Shown here one piece after another: positions 11,211 to 23,000 of a stretch of DNA of 64,000 nt (position 1 is its first letter; the number at the start of each line of letters is the position of its first letter). The stretch is from contig OX419762.1 in assembly GCA_948567375.1 (NCBI GenBank), positions 27,533,465 through 27,597,464 of the forward strand, read 5' to 3'. Source of the stretch: Lunularia cruciata. Its lineage: Eukaryota > Streptophyta > Marchantiopsida > Lunulariales > Lunulariaceae. The position numbers and the translations under genes are program-made. The notes beneath the pieces were generated by a model. It ran no database searches, was not told the DNA's origin, and saw only the letters and a program-made list of their open reading frames with translations.

Positions 11211-12395
11211 CCTTAGTAGTGAGGACATCCTGTTCATCAATTGGCCTTCCCTCACTTTTGCCAAACATACCGTTGGAGGATCTATATCACATTGTACAAT
11301 TATAGTATCTTTGTCACTTAGATTGAATATTTTTAGTGTTTGCATAGCTGTATAATGCTTTGTTCTTTATACCATGTGGGCTTTGGCTTTGGTTTCTCCA
11401 TGTTTTTTGTACTGTTTTTGTTGGGTCTTGAACTCTTTCTTTCTTTATGCACCTTTTGGTGAGCTTGTATTCTTTTTCTCTTTTTCATTAAGGGTATATT
11501 ATTGGGCTTGTTGGCCTTTATCTTCATACAATATAACACGCTGCCCCGCCCCGACTACCTGTTCGTTTGAACGTGGATAAATGATAAGCCTCACTGTGGA
11601 AATAAAAGTATGAGCTCTCAGGTTGGTGGGCATACTTAGGTGTATTTAGTTAAGGTATGTTCATAACGTATCGAGGACAGTTTTCTTTTCAAAAACTACT
11701 ATATTCATATCCAAGAATAAGACTTCCTTATTATGTCTCCAACTCAAACATTTGGAAATGTCCCTAAAAAGGCAATTCAAGTTTGTGATCAATTAGGCCT
11801 ATGAAATAACATGAAGATTAATAAGTTAACTGAGTTCCAAAATTATTGAATTGATTCAGAATTCAAGCCAGCCTTCTTCGGTACCATTGAAAATAGTATG
11901 GGTGCTGCTGTGCCACAAAGCACAACCAAAAAAATAAGAAAAAAATTCTGCAGTTGGACCATCTGCTATATTCGACAAACATGAAAAGGTCAACAAATAC
12001 ACTAAATACATCCCATATAACTACATAAAGTGGATTTGATTCTGCATGAAGTGGATTCGAAGGACGCAGAATTTGTAAAAAAATAAATTTAAACAAAACA
12101 AAAGGACATACTCGAAAGCATAACAGACAGCAGAAAAATCAATTGCATATTGCTTAATAAGCTGACTAGTGCATGCATCAGCCATGGCCTCAAGATAAGC
12201 GTAGTAACTCCAAGAAGATGCAAACCAAGTACTTGTTAATGCCTGATTCTGGTAAATGATTCGAACCAGGTACTTGTTGATGCCTACTGTGCAGTTCAGT
12301 ACTGATGTAGTTCTTGTCCAGAGATTTTAACCAAGTATAGATGTATACGGAACGAAGTTATCGACGTCTACTGTGGCGGGAGTGAATGAACACGA
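11211..12395. other. Transition zone, no gene seen
   Basis: Sequence character changes near 11.55 kb from transposon-like to the more balanced composition of the gene island. No coding family is recognisable. A 22-bp near-repeat (AACC-A/G-AGTACTTGTT...) occurs at about 12225 and again at about 12266. The frame at 11863-12096 (-) has no known motif. Confidence 0.4.
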
Positions 12396-13964
12396 ATGTT
12401 CAGCAGGGGACAGGGCGTGGCAGGGCAGAGGAGAGTTTTGTTTGGAAATCCTAAACAGGAATCGGGTCCCAATTCTTCGCACGTACTAAGCGATCTGTTT
12501 CCAAGAACTCAGGATCTATGCATTTTGCGCGATTTGGCTGGGATTCTTGCCAAGTTTGTCTGTAAGTGTTGTGTTTTATTCCACTTGCTGATTCTTTTTC
12601 TGCTGGTGATTGTAAATTTCTATTCTTCAACGATCTGTTCATGACCAATTTCTTTTCTTAATTATAAGGTCGATTTTTAATATCTTTGGTGTAGCGGTGC
12701 TTTTGAATGAGAAAGTGTACTCTGCAATTTCTGCGATTGAGTCAGGTTTACAAGAAATTGGATTGTGACATTGGTAATTGGTACAAACTGCAGCAATAGA
12801 ATTCCTTAGTGTGATCTATAGTACTTATTTTTGCACCAGAGGGTGATCACATTTTTTTCCTTGCCCTTATGGGGAATTTTTGAAGCAGCTAGCACTGATG
12901 TCATGATGAAATATTCCGAGTTTTGTTAATGTGGGGAAGGTTGAGTCTGGTCGAGATGATACTAGTTTTTCTCATAAAACGGGTTTAATTTTATTAGGTT
13001 GCTAGCACATCCCTGCACTGAATCTGAGTACCTGGAATGGCCAGCTCCTAATCGCTGCGCCTTCCTGGTTTGATAAAATTGTAGTTCCTAGGATTTTGGT
13101 AGACAGATATGAATTTACAGGAGTTCTCCCCAATATTCCTGAGATGTCAGGAACATGCTTGACAAAGTTTGAAGCTACTTTGACAAACTTGGACTTGCTC
13201 TCGTCTTAAAACCTCCAGAAGGGAAACAGTGGCTGAAAGGTATTAGGAAGCGGTACATCGTCACTTTAGCGGGTGTGTGTCTTGGGGCGTAATGTTTCAG
13301 TAGCCCGGATAAATGAGCTTGTCTTTTCGGTTTAAACATCTTCTTAGTACCAAATCGTAGCAAACCCATTCACACATCCAAAACACTACAGTACAGGATA
13401 ATTTTGTATTCTTCACAATGCTTGAGTGTTTCAATTGTATTGAACGGATTTGCTAAGTTTTGGTACTGAGAAGATCGATAAACCGAAAAGACATACTGAA
13501 CTTCTTATTGTATTCTCACCAACTTGAAGAGACAGAAACAAACTTTCTGATTGGAGTTGTCCAATTTGAACGGAAGTCCCAGGAAGGAGAAGATTTCCGA
13601 ACTTCAGAACCAAGTCTACCTTATAATATTTTCCGCGTGAATCAACTGTTTTTCATAGTTCATGCTTTTTCCTCTAAGGCTCTTTGGTGGTCGTGATTGC
13701 AGGCTACAAGGTAATGAATGGATGCATTCTCGGGCTCTCGGCTACTAATTCTGTCTGGAATTTTCCTTCCTACTAAGTTTCTCTTAAGCAAGATGTCGCT
13801 CAATCGGACATCTAGAGAGACTTGATGCCAACAGTTCCTGCCGAGTGATGAAGGGCTTAGGTGAGACTTTGCCTTATATTTTCCTGTAATTTGCATGCCG
13901 TTCTTGTCGTAGCTCAGATCTTAATAAATTAACGGAATGTTTCCTGCAGACAAGTACAGGGACA
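12396..13964 (+). promoter_or_regulatory. Probable promoter, 5' leader and leader intron of the F-box gene
   Basis: No conserved coding block lies here. A good 5' splice site (CT|GTAAGTGTT) sits near 12560 and a good 3' splice site (TTTCCTGCAG) ends at 13949, 15 bases before the chosen start codon. An untranslated first exon around 12.4-12.56 kb plus a 1.4-kb leader intron is the simplest reading. The frame at 12396-12559 looks protein-like but joins the next exon in a phase that soon hits a stop, so it is not added to the CDS. A strong foldback (13321-13492) would lie inside this intron. Confidence 0.45.
13321..13492. ncRNA. Long imperfect foldback, candidate MIRNA hairpin or MITE
   Basis: The arm at 13321-13387 and the inverted arm at 13425-13492 pair over about 67 bases with a 37-base loop. 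The outer 14 bases (GTCTTTTCGGTTTA against TAAACCGAAAAGAC) are perfect, followed by 7-, 9- and 7-base perfect blocks separated by 1- to 3-base mismatches, one of them a possible G:U. Pairing decays towards the loop. Shape and size suit a plant microRNA precursor or a young inverted-duplication locus. No known miRNA family is recognised in the arms. A miniature inverted-repeat transposon is the main alternative. Confidence 0.5.
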
Positions 13965-16900
13965 ATGGATGGAATAGGCAACATGAAAGGTGTACAATAT
14001 CTGGACACGCGACGACCATGGATGAGTGAGCCCTGTCTTCTACTTCTCATTTATTCCATCCATACCTACTGCATTGCATGAAAGTTTCTGCTAGCCGGTA
14101 CATGAGTTCTCACGAAATCAATCACTTTGTAGGTCTGTATGGCGCAAGAATACGGCCTGTCGCTCCTGTAGGTAGCGTGAGCAGAGTAGCTCTCAATGAT
14201 TCATCTCTTCTGCACCGCACTCTTCCTGATGAGCTCCTCTATGAGGTGAGTCACAGTTTCAGTGACAATATAGGTCAGATCCCTTACTGCTGCCTATAGT
14301 TCTGTAGTACATTAGCATTACTAGTAGGACATCACTGCCTCTGCTAGTTCAAGCATGAGGTTTAACCGTAATTTGAGCACCAGTCCTGGAATGTTAGTTT
14401 GAAACTGTAAGCAAGCGTTATTTTTTGCGTCAGTATCCAACGTTCTAGTGTTTAGCATGTCTACCTCCTTGCAAGTCCGTTAACATGTCTGTTTCAGTAT
14501 TCATGAAATATCACTGCTGGTTGTGTAGATCTTCAGACGTGCTGCACCCTACTCTTTGGGCAGAGGTGCATGTGTATGTCGTAAATGGCGATATGCTATA
14601 CGACTTCCAGCCCTGTGGCGCGGTGCCTGTTTGAAAACCTGGCAGGTATATTTTAATCTTTCTGCTTCTTCTCCGAGTCTGAAAGCCTGAGTTGAAACAG
14701 AGGGTGACCTCACCTCTTATCCCTTTTTGCTGTTTATCAGGTATTTGGTGTGCAAGAAAACGAACGAATTGTGAAGGAGTCCTACGGAAGTTCCTGGAAA
14801 AGGATGTGGATAGAGCGTCCCAGGCTTCGTTATGATGGTAAGTTGGGAGGTTGGAGCTAGTAGTAGATCCGATGGTTGTGGAGGATTAATTTGTGCATGG
14901 GGGCCGTTTTCGTGAAGCGTTTGTCTCTAACAATATACGGCTATGAGCGGATTAGGGTTTGTTATCTCGTTGATTTGAAGATCATTGAGGATCAATGACG
15001 CGCAGCACCTTTGCATTAACCATGTCTTTTAGCACGTATCGAAAGGTTGACCATTGTCACAGCGACAGTTCTTGGAACAACCCTTGATTATGAGGAGAAC
15101 TATGTGGAACATTGACATGTAGCCTGACTGAGCATAGAACCAAATCACATTCTTGGATAAGTAAATAACCAGCTATGACGAGATGTGAAGAACCAGCATG
15201 AGTCTTTCCACCTTGTGCTCCCGTAGCTCCTTTGCATGGAGGCTACTTGAACTAGTGTAAGTTTTCATTCTCCGAGCCGGTGGTGGCAGGTATATACGTG
15301 TCTCGCAATACCTACATACGTGCAGGCATCACTGAGTGGAAGGTCACAAACCCCGTGCACTTGGTACGATACACATTTCTCCTCCTCTTTGACTACTTAT
15401 ATCTCGTTCTTATCGTCGGATTCTGTCACACCTCCAAGTTTCCCTGGAAATTGCTTACGAGTGGTTAGACGCGATTCGTTTGATGTTTTCAGGTTTGCTA
15501 TTACAGGTATATTCGATTCTACTCAAGCGGCAGGTTCCTGTACAAGGTTTGCATCCCTATCCTCTGTACTTTCAAAGAAGTTTTGCCGATTTTGTAAACC
15601 TCACTCTTGCAAAGATTCGAATTTCATGCTCCAAGTCACGTAAGCGACAGTTCTGGTTTTTGAAGGCAGTATTATGTCTAAGAACTTAAACTCAAGATTC
15701 CACCGGTTTATAAGTGTGTTGCAATACTGATGTGGATATCTTTCGCTGTGAATTAGAGCTAAAGAGAAGTAAGTCTCGAAAAAAAACCTAAAGGAGTTTC
15801 TGGTTGCAAGTTTTGTGATTCCCACTGTTACGCAAACTAGATGTAGATCCCAAATTGATGTCTATAACATTTGGCTGCATACAGACATCGCCCATGCGAC
15901 TAAAAGAGGTGTCGAAATTCATGACTGGCCGTCCGTCAAAAGCCGATGCTGTGTTTGGTGGACGCTATACTATCGCTCATGGTCAGGTAGGAGAAGTAAT
16001 CACTCTTGATTCAAGGCGAAGGGACTCCGGACAACAATAAACAGCAAATTCAGGAAACCAAGCCTTGAATGGACCACAGTGCAACTAACCTCGCAGTGGG
16101 CAGACTTTTGCCCTTTCTGTTTAAAAATTTGGGTGTTTTTTTCTCAATCATAGTTTCATTGGTTCAATCATATTTAATTCTCTGGAGGAAAGGTTCTGTT
16201 GTGGTTACACACCTGACATATATCTTCCTGTAAACTCTTAACATTAGAGAAGTGTTCGTGAACCTGAAGTAAAACAACGTTAATTTATTATGGACACCAC
16301 CTTGTTCGTAATGTTTAGCTCTTGCAACGAACCTTTCTGTCTTTGGCTTCTCTCCCTTGCTTTTACTCTCACGTATAGGAAATTTGCCTCAAATATAATA
16401 GCAAGGTAACGGCATCAGTGGTTCTTCTTTATGTCCGGAGAAATAATGTGATGTAACTTCCTCGTGTCGCAGGTTGAAGCTGCAATCATGTACCCAGGGG
16501 AGAAGCCTACTGTCCTGAGAATTCGTCTAAGGTAATTGGACACATGTAGAAGATAAGCGTAGGCTGTCAGCTGTTTGCATCAGGTCAAGAAGCAACAATC
16601 TTGAGTAGTAATTTATGTAAGAATAGAAGTCGAACCTGATTCCGTCTCTTCGGAAGAACTTGCTTGACGTTGTAAACACTGTCGGTGAACTTTAAAACGC
16701 GTTGGAAATACAAGTTGAAATACAAGTTGGAATTTAACTCGTATACGTGGAACAGACTCCGCGGAACAACACCTGGAGCCAACAATCGTATGGACCTCCT
16801 GTCTTTGATTACAAGTGGGGTGGGTGAAGATACACATGTGGATGAAGATGATTTACTCGATACAGTGGAAGGGTGGGAAGAAGATGAAACACATGATCCA

Positions 16901-17128
16901 GATATTCCTGCTGTCACACACAGAAGGGGAATTGCCTCGTTTGTGTTTGTGCCTTCTGAGGAGGTTCGTTTTGCCACTCCTCTTTCATTGAACTCAGCGC
17001 CTCTTGCCGATTCTGCTCTTGCAAAACCCACCCAGCCTAACCTCTCATCTCGTTTATGGGTTTCGTAGGTGGAGACTTCGGACTTGAACCTACCGGTGGA
17101 CAAGATGGATTATTATGTGCCGGGTTGA
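13965..17128 (+). CDS. FBP7: F-box protein FBP7 / FBXO9 family, 10 exons
   Basis: Exons: 13965-14025, 14133-14245, 14529-14645, 14741-14837, 15290-15363, 15493-15546, 15885-15986, 16473-16531, 16756-16963, 17069-17128, together 945 bp, 314 residues plus stop. Every junction keeps phase and has GT-AG ends. The protein follows the FBP7 plan: an N-terminal block ([10 protein letters not shown], 11-20; [11 protein letters not shown], 22-32), an F-box at about 50-97 ([19 protein letters not shown]), then the FBXO9-type domain with [11 protein letters not shown] (133-143), CYYRYIRFY (156-164), [11 protein letters not shown] and [11 protein letters not shown], ending in KMDYYVPG. F-box proteins link substrates to SCF ubiquitin ligases through SKP1; Arabidopsis FBP7 is reported to be needed for translation under temperature stress. 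The start is the first ATG after a leader splice site, giving an N-terminus slightly shorter than I recall for Arabidopsis. The intron before exon 9 was placed by phase, because a closer AG gives the wrong frame. Confidence 0.92.
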
Positions 17129-20072
17129 TATTTTCTTTATTTAAGTTTGTATGAGGTACTGGACTTCTTGCAAGCATGGGTCTTAATTGTGTAACACCAA
17201 ATTAGTTTGTATAAATTGTTGTTAGTCATATCTTTAGAGGTAATTGATTTGCGCGTGTTCGAATGCAACAAGATTCTTAAATGGATGTTACATCGAGCAT
17301 GGTGTCCATTTAGGAACTGGACATTTCGGCTCGTGCGCTGTAAACAGTTCTGTATATTGCTTTTGTGCCAGTCACCAAAAATATTTCGAATTGTCAAGAA
17401 GTGGATAATTTTAGGAGAATACCCTTAGTCATGAATGCTACAATTGCGTGTTGTTCAAATATGGGATTGATCCTCAAACCAATCTACTATGTCAATTACC
17501 TTAAAATTGCACTCTAATATACTGAAGTTCGTGGCAATGCACGTATATTAAATCAACACAGCTTTCAGTAAGTTTTGTCCTAATCAAACCGTAAAGTAAC
17601 TTTTGTTGGACAGTAAATAATACGATATCTTGCTGCATGTTTTTCTGCCACTTAGCTCTAGGCTAACTATATGCATCCGAGGTTGAAAGAGATGGTAATC
17701 ACACAACCTTGAAGAAGTGACCTTAGTAAAGTTTACCGTGACCACCAGACCTGTGCTTCAAAAAGACGTCTTAGAAACGGAGCGGACGATATTCCTCTGC
17801 TTACTTCTTGTCAAAGGCCAGGTGGGGACTGACCCTATACGTTATATAATTTGTCTGTTGTATTGCATTTACGAGTAGTGGGGTGGGATATATCTGTCAC
17901 GCCTGCAGGAACGTGATGGATCAATGCCCCATGCAGGAACAATGGAAGCCTGACTTCTGGCAAAGAAATCGAAGGACAACTGGAAAGGTAAATGGAATTT
18001 GATTCTTCTGTTTTGATTTCGATTGAATTGGAGCTCCTATGGAGTTTTCAGGGCCCAGCTTACAATCCTCAGCAGCGTCACGGGCTTTCGTCACGCCAGG
18101 GAGAAGACATTTAAGAACCGTGTACCTGCTGTGTACAAAGATAGTTACATCTATTTCTCGTCTATCGTCCCATTTTAGAGCCTACTCGATTGCACACGTA
18201 TGCATGTCGACGATGTCATTCCCGACCTTTTAATACCTCAAAACCGTCTATCTGGGCGTGAGAGGTGTTGTTTATGTGACGCGTTGAAAGTACTCTGTAT
18301 ATGTTGGTAGTAAACTATCTCCACAGCTGGAAGTTGACAACGGACTTATCATGGCAGTCTACACTAAAGTAGAGCAAGGGCATGATATGTACAAGGAACA
18401 CCGCGCTGTTGGATCTCTCTGGGTTCACGAATCTCGAGAGTACACGCTCCCAGCTGCTGTAGTGAAGCGAAAGTGCTAAATGGCTACCGGTTGCTCTAGA
18501 AGAGGACGAGCCAGGGACTCCCCGCAAACTCTACTGTTAAGCACATAGACCAGATATGCTTCCTCAGTCCATCATAGAAAAGTGAAAACTGATCTCCAGA
18601 AAGAAGAGACAAATTTTGGCAGATATAGAGATTCAAACATCGGAAACTGCTCCGTTTGACCGACAGATCCCGATGTCTGGAAAGCTGCAAATCCACTTGT
18701 CAAGGTTGACAGTCAAATGTACTGTGACTGATATTTTATTGCTGGGGAAGGTTGCCGGCGTTGAGAGCACTTGTCACTCACGCTGTGATAGCTGTGAGAA
18801 TTAATTGGCCAGTGAGCTAATCTGAAGACTCACTGCTATATTGCCTCTATGAGGGCAAAGCATAACCAAGTATTCGCAACAGAAAATACTGTAGCTATGA
18901 TGTACTGTACAAGGTTAGTAAATGTGTTGTAGCACTCACGCAGCCATTCCTGTCACATGTGACAGAACTTTGGACGCTGAAATGGTACAAGCAGAAGGAG
19001 GCACAAAAGTTTTCTGGTCGGCTGTTTGGAATAGACAGACTCTGACTTCTCCGCACAATCAGCTAAAACAGATCTTGCCATTTGGGCGTGTATGAGAGTA
19101 GTGGAATTCTTCGTGTGGTCATATTTATGTGTGTTTTTCCATGATCGGAATGTAGTTTATTAGTACTAATCCAGCTCATATGACAATCTTTTCATCCGGT
19201 GCTTCAATACAGTCACGGTGGACCACCTAGGTCAGGCTGTGGTTCCGACCTTCATGGTTTTCTCGGCGGACAAGTAGTGGACTGTATCCTTCAAGAACGT
19301 CCACAGATTTGCGTGCCTGCGCAGCAACCTCTGTTCAGCATGATGATCCGATTCATCTGGCAATCTGTCCACTTGGATTGTCGAAGCAAATGTCGAAGCT
19401 TGTCATGGAAGTCGAAATAGAAAGCTTGAAACAAAAGGCTTTTTGTCAGCCGTGCGTAAACGTCGAATGAAACTTTTTGAGGCTTTGCCATCAAGACCCA
19501 GTGACGCCGTAGGGTAAAGCACATACAATTGCTGCGACAATTTGGGCTACATCCGGGGCTTGAATGATAAACAGGCGTTTTAACAAATAAAAGTAACGTA
19601 GAAAATTTCATTACTCTGGCATAAAGCGATTGCGTGCAAATGGTGTACAGTGCCCCAACACGAGTTCCTAAAATCAAGCTACAAGTATTTGGGCGATTTA
19701 ACAGATCATCTCTATGACAGTAGGAACACTCGTCTGGATGAAGTACGATCCCGGTAGGAACGGATGCCCAAGTCCTGTGCTGTAGATGCCACTGAGACAA
19801 AATCTCATTTTTCCTCTTCGCTATGCTGACGATACTCGAGGTGCAACTGAAATTGGGGATTCAGGATTTTAAACCCATAGCTACCTACATGCGATGGAGC
19901 ACGGCGAGAGTTTACGTGAGCTTCACATACAGCTGTGAACAAAAGTCAACTTCAATTATTGATGACTTCATCCATTTAACGAAGCCTTTCCCAGCGCTGA
20001 ACAAATTGCAAATCAAATGGAGCAATGCCGGTAAAAGGATTTCTCGCAGATAAATGATCAAATTGTTCCAGT
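17129..20072. other. Intergenic region with exon-like segments, not assigned
   Basis: Between the F-box gene and the 3' end of the aquaporin no family is recognised. Several plus-strand pieces look exon-like: about 17939-17991, which ends at a good donor (AAAG|GTAAAT); 18048-18120 after TTTTCAG; and 18328-18480 after CTCCACAG, open for 51 codons (AVYTKVEQGHDMYKEHRAV in part). I could not join them in one consistent frame. They may belong to an unrecognised gene, a long 3' UTR, or be chance. The minus frame at 19291-19800 shows no domain. Confidence 0.3.
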
Positions 20073-23000
20073 CTACTTGGCCTCTGTAGGATGAGCAGCG
20101 ACAAAGGCAGCTTCCGCTGGTTCCAGGAAGATGTACCTGAATCAAGTCAATGAATCCGAGGTTCCAAAATCCATTAGGCATGGTAGATGGATAGAGGCAA
20201 GATGAGAAAAGAGTACTCCGACAGTAGAGGTACAGAGCTCGACCTGCTACTCGCAAGTCACGTAGTTGTGATGAGAAACCAGCAATATATGTTTCCTCAT
20301 GAGCATATAACGTTTGTGAATTTACGAGAACCTTAGGCTTCGTTCTCAGCAAACAAGAGGAGAGTATCACCCAGGGAACCTGCGGAGGATTATATCTAAG
20401 AAGTAAGCTACCTACTCCAAAGACCTACTTACAGCATGGACGCAGTGTTTACCTGTAAAGCGCAGATGCAAAGGTGGCACCAAAGCCTGGTGCTGCCCAA
20501 TATACCAAGTGTGAACTTCCAAAAGAACCTGACACAATAGCAGGCCCAAAACTCCTTGCAGGATTCATAGATGCTCCTGTGTATGGTACTCCTACCAGAT
20601 GATCCACCAGCACTGCAAAGCCAATCGGAATCGGTGCGATCACACCTGTAGAAAGTCAAACCATCAACATCAAGGCTCGACAATCTCTTGAGACACAGGT
20701 TCCCCAAAGATCAACTCACGAGCAAGATGGCATGGATCCCATATCCAACTTATGGTGGGGCTTTTAGTCTTCATATCTTATGACTGTGTCCCGTTGAAGG
20801 ACAATCCGTCCTTCAATGGTAGGAATGTAATAACCTCCCAATGAACACAACCACTCCATTCTTTCTGTTCCAATCATCGTAATATCGTCTAGTTAGCTGT
20901 CATGGTGGCCCCCGGAAATAGGCATCAATTACCGGGTCCGCGTCTGTCCACAGCCACACCAAAGATGACAAATACGAGAACAAAGGTGAGCATAAGCTCC
21001 ATGAGGAACCCTTGACTGGTAAATATGAGTGGATTGATATCGTGCGATCCTAGTGTTCCCCTCATACTTTCTGGTGTGGACCATTTCAACAGTAATGCTC
21101 CGAAAATTGCTCCCAGAACCTGCGTGTCCATAATGCCAAAACAAAGTTAACCGCAGCACTAGAAACTTACATCCGTAACGTACCTCAAAACAATCTTGTT
21201 AGGACAAAGATGTAGTATAAACTTCAACGAATACTAGCAAGACTGGTGTCTCCTTGACAACCACCAATTTGCTATCTCCAAACAGCAAGTTTTGTACTGA
21301 AGGTTCATCTCCAGCATACACACTACAGAACACATCCGTTGCTATAACTTAGTAAAGATAAAGACTCGTTCTATGATTAAAACGGCGGACGAGTTTATAA
21401 AGCAATTTGCAGAAGACGCTGCTCAATGTGCAGAGCGATTTCGACCTGAGACCCAACGTAAAGACCTGCACGCACGAGACTCTCCTTCCCAGCCACAACA
21501 AATGCCAGGGTCACAGCAGGATTCAGATGCCCGCCCGAAATAGCTCCGGTCGCACCAGCCAAAAACGATATTGCTAGCCCATGTGCAAGTGCTATTGCAA
21601 CCAACCTTGCTGCTGTCATCTGCGAATCCAGCATTCCTGTTTGGAGCAGCTCCTGTAGTCAGATTATGCCAATCGAGACAGGTAACACTAACTTACTTTC
21701 ATCCAAAATGAGCAGGAGGAAATCTTGGATCAGATTAAAACTTTTGAATCCCTCTGGCTCATTTTGAACTCTCTTCTGGCTCATTTTTAGCTCAGCATGT
21801 ATTCAACTGCGGAGAACAACTGAAGGATCTCGTCTTCCGTGAGCTATGAGGTAAGAGGCCGTCCTACTGGTGAATTTTCTTCTCTCTCAGAGATTCACGA
21901 AGGCTAACGCTAACAAACCTAGAACAGTCAAGTAGTATCAGAAAGATGATAAAAGTTGGCATGCCTGTGGCAACGACTGAACCACACCCCAGATACACAA
22001 ATAGCAACGTTCCAATGAACTCTGCCCCCGCTGCTCTCCATTGCTCTTTCGACCTCAAGGTCTTGGTCTCGCCCAGTTCCACCTACAGCTCGATCCAAAA
22101 TTCTTTCCAGGTTGAGGGTTGTACCATCCACCCTGTAGCTTACTGCGACGTCTTATATGACATAAACAAAGAAGAAATCCCAACCTGGAAGATCATCAGC
22201 ATCCCCAATGCTCTCCAGGACAGACAAATTTCAGTAAAAGAGAAACCATGTAAAGACAAAATGGTGAAAACAGGATTCAAAACTGAACAGACAGCCCATT
22301 AGTAGTTCAAAATTTAGACGATGAGAGTTTCTCTATTTTTTCCAGCAGACTATGGAGACGATCGGATTTGAACCGACAACTTCATGCTTGCGAAACATAC
22401 GCTCTACCACTTGAGCTACGTCTCCTGGAAGAAATAAAGAATGAGATAAAAACTTCAGTCTTGAATGTGCAATAAACCAGACTCAGACCAGAGAATGAAC
22501 CAATTTACAACAGATTATCTTGTCACAGCATAGTATAAATTTACAGGGCTCCAAGCCCTTCCTGATCACTCAGATGGCTGCCATGGCAGCAGTACCTACT
22601 CACCTTCATGAAGTTCAGCATGGTGACCATTTTCACCATCGTGTGAATTGCGGGATTAGCTGCAGGTCCAAGAGCTTCATGAAGTTCTGCATGTTCACCC
22701 CCAGGATAAGATGGGGTGAAATGTCTGTCCGGCTCGTCGAACTCCAGTTGAGCGTAAGGTTTTTGTGGAGTCGTCGCTCTTTGAGATTCTTCCATTGGTC
22801 TCTTGGAATTAGAAGACTCCTGTTGATGCCGTCTTGGAGAGTCTTGGCCTCTGGACGCAGAAGATAGTCCAAAAGGATCCTGCTGCTTACCTTTCTCTGT
22901 CTGTCCGCCAAACGGCTCTTCTGGCTGCTTCCCTTTCTGCCCGTACGAATCCTCTTGCCTACCCCTCGGTCCACCGAATGGCTCTTCTGCCTGCTTCCCT

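Noticed and set aside
12396-12644. Protein-like frame as a first coding exon of the F-box gene
   Set aside because: Splicing from its donor near 12560 to the acceptor at 13949 gives a frame that meets a stop in the next exon; the conserved N-terminus starts cleanly at 13965.
16685-16755. Exon 9 of the F-box gene starting earlier (the repeated KYKLEF stretch)
   Set aside because: The only AG available there gives the wrong phase; starting at 16756 restores the conserved RLRLRGT junction.
16585-17103. 172-residue minus-strand frame
   Set aside because: It is the antisense shadow of exon 9 and the last intron of the F-box gene and shows no domain.
19291-19800. 169-residue minus-strand frame
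   Set aside because: No motif, no splice context, no family resemblance.
22141-22240. Short alternative first exon of the aquaporin (MLMIFQ) close to exon 2
   Set aside because: It is in phase and cannot be fully excluded, but its donor is weak and exon 1 at 23143-22604 has a far better donor and a leader splice site.
22354-22425. A tRNA on the plus strand at the same place
   Set aside because: The acceptor arms are self-complementary, but the A and B boxes and the TTC loop are correct only on the minus strand.
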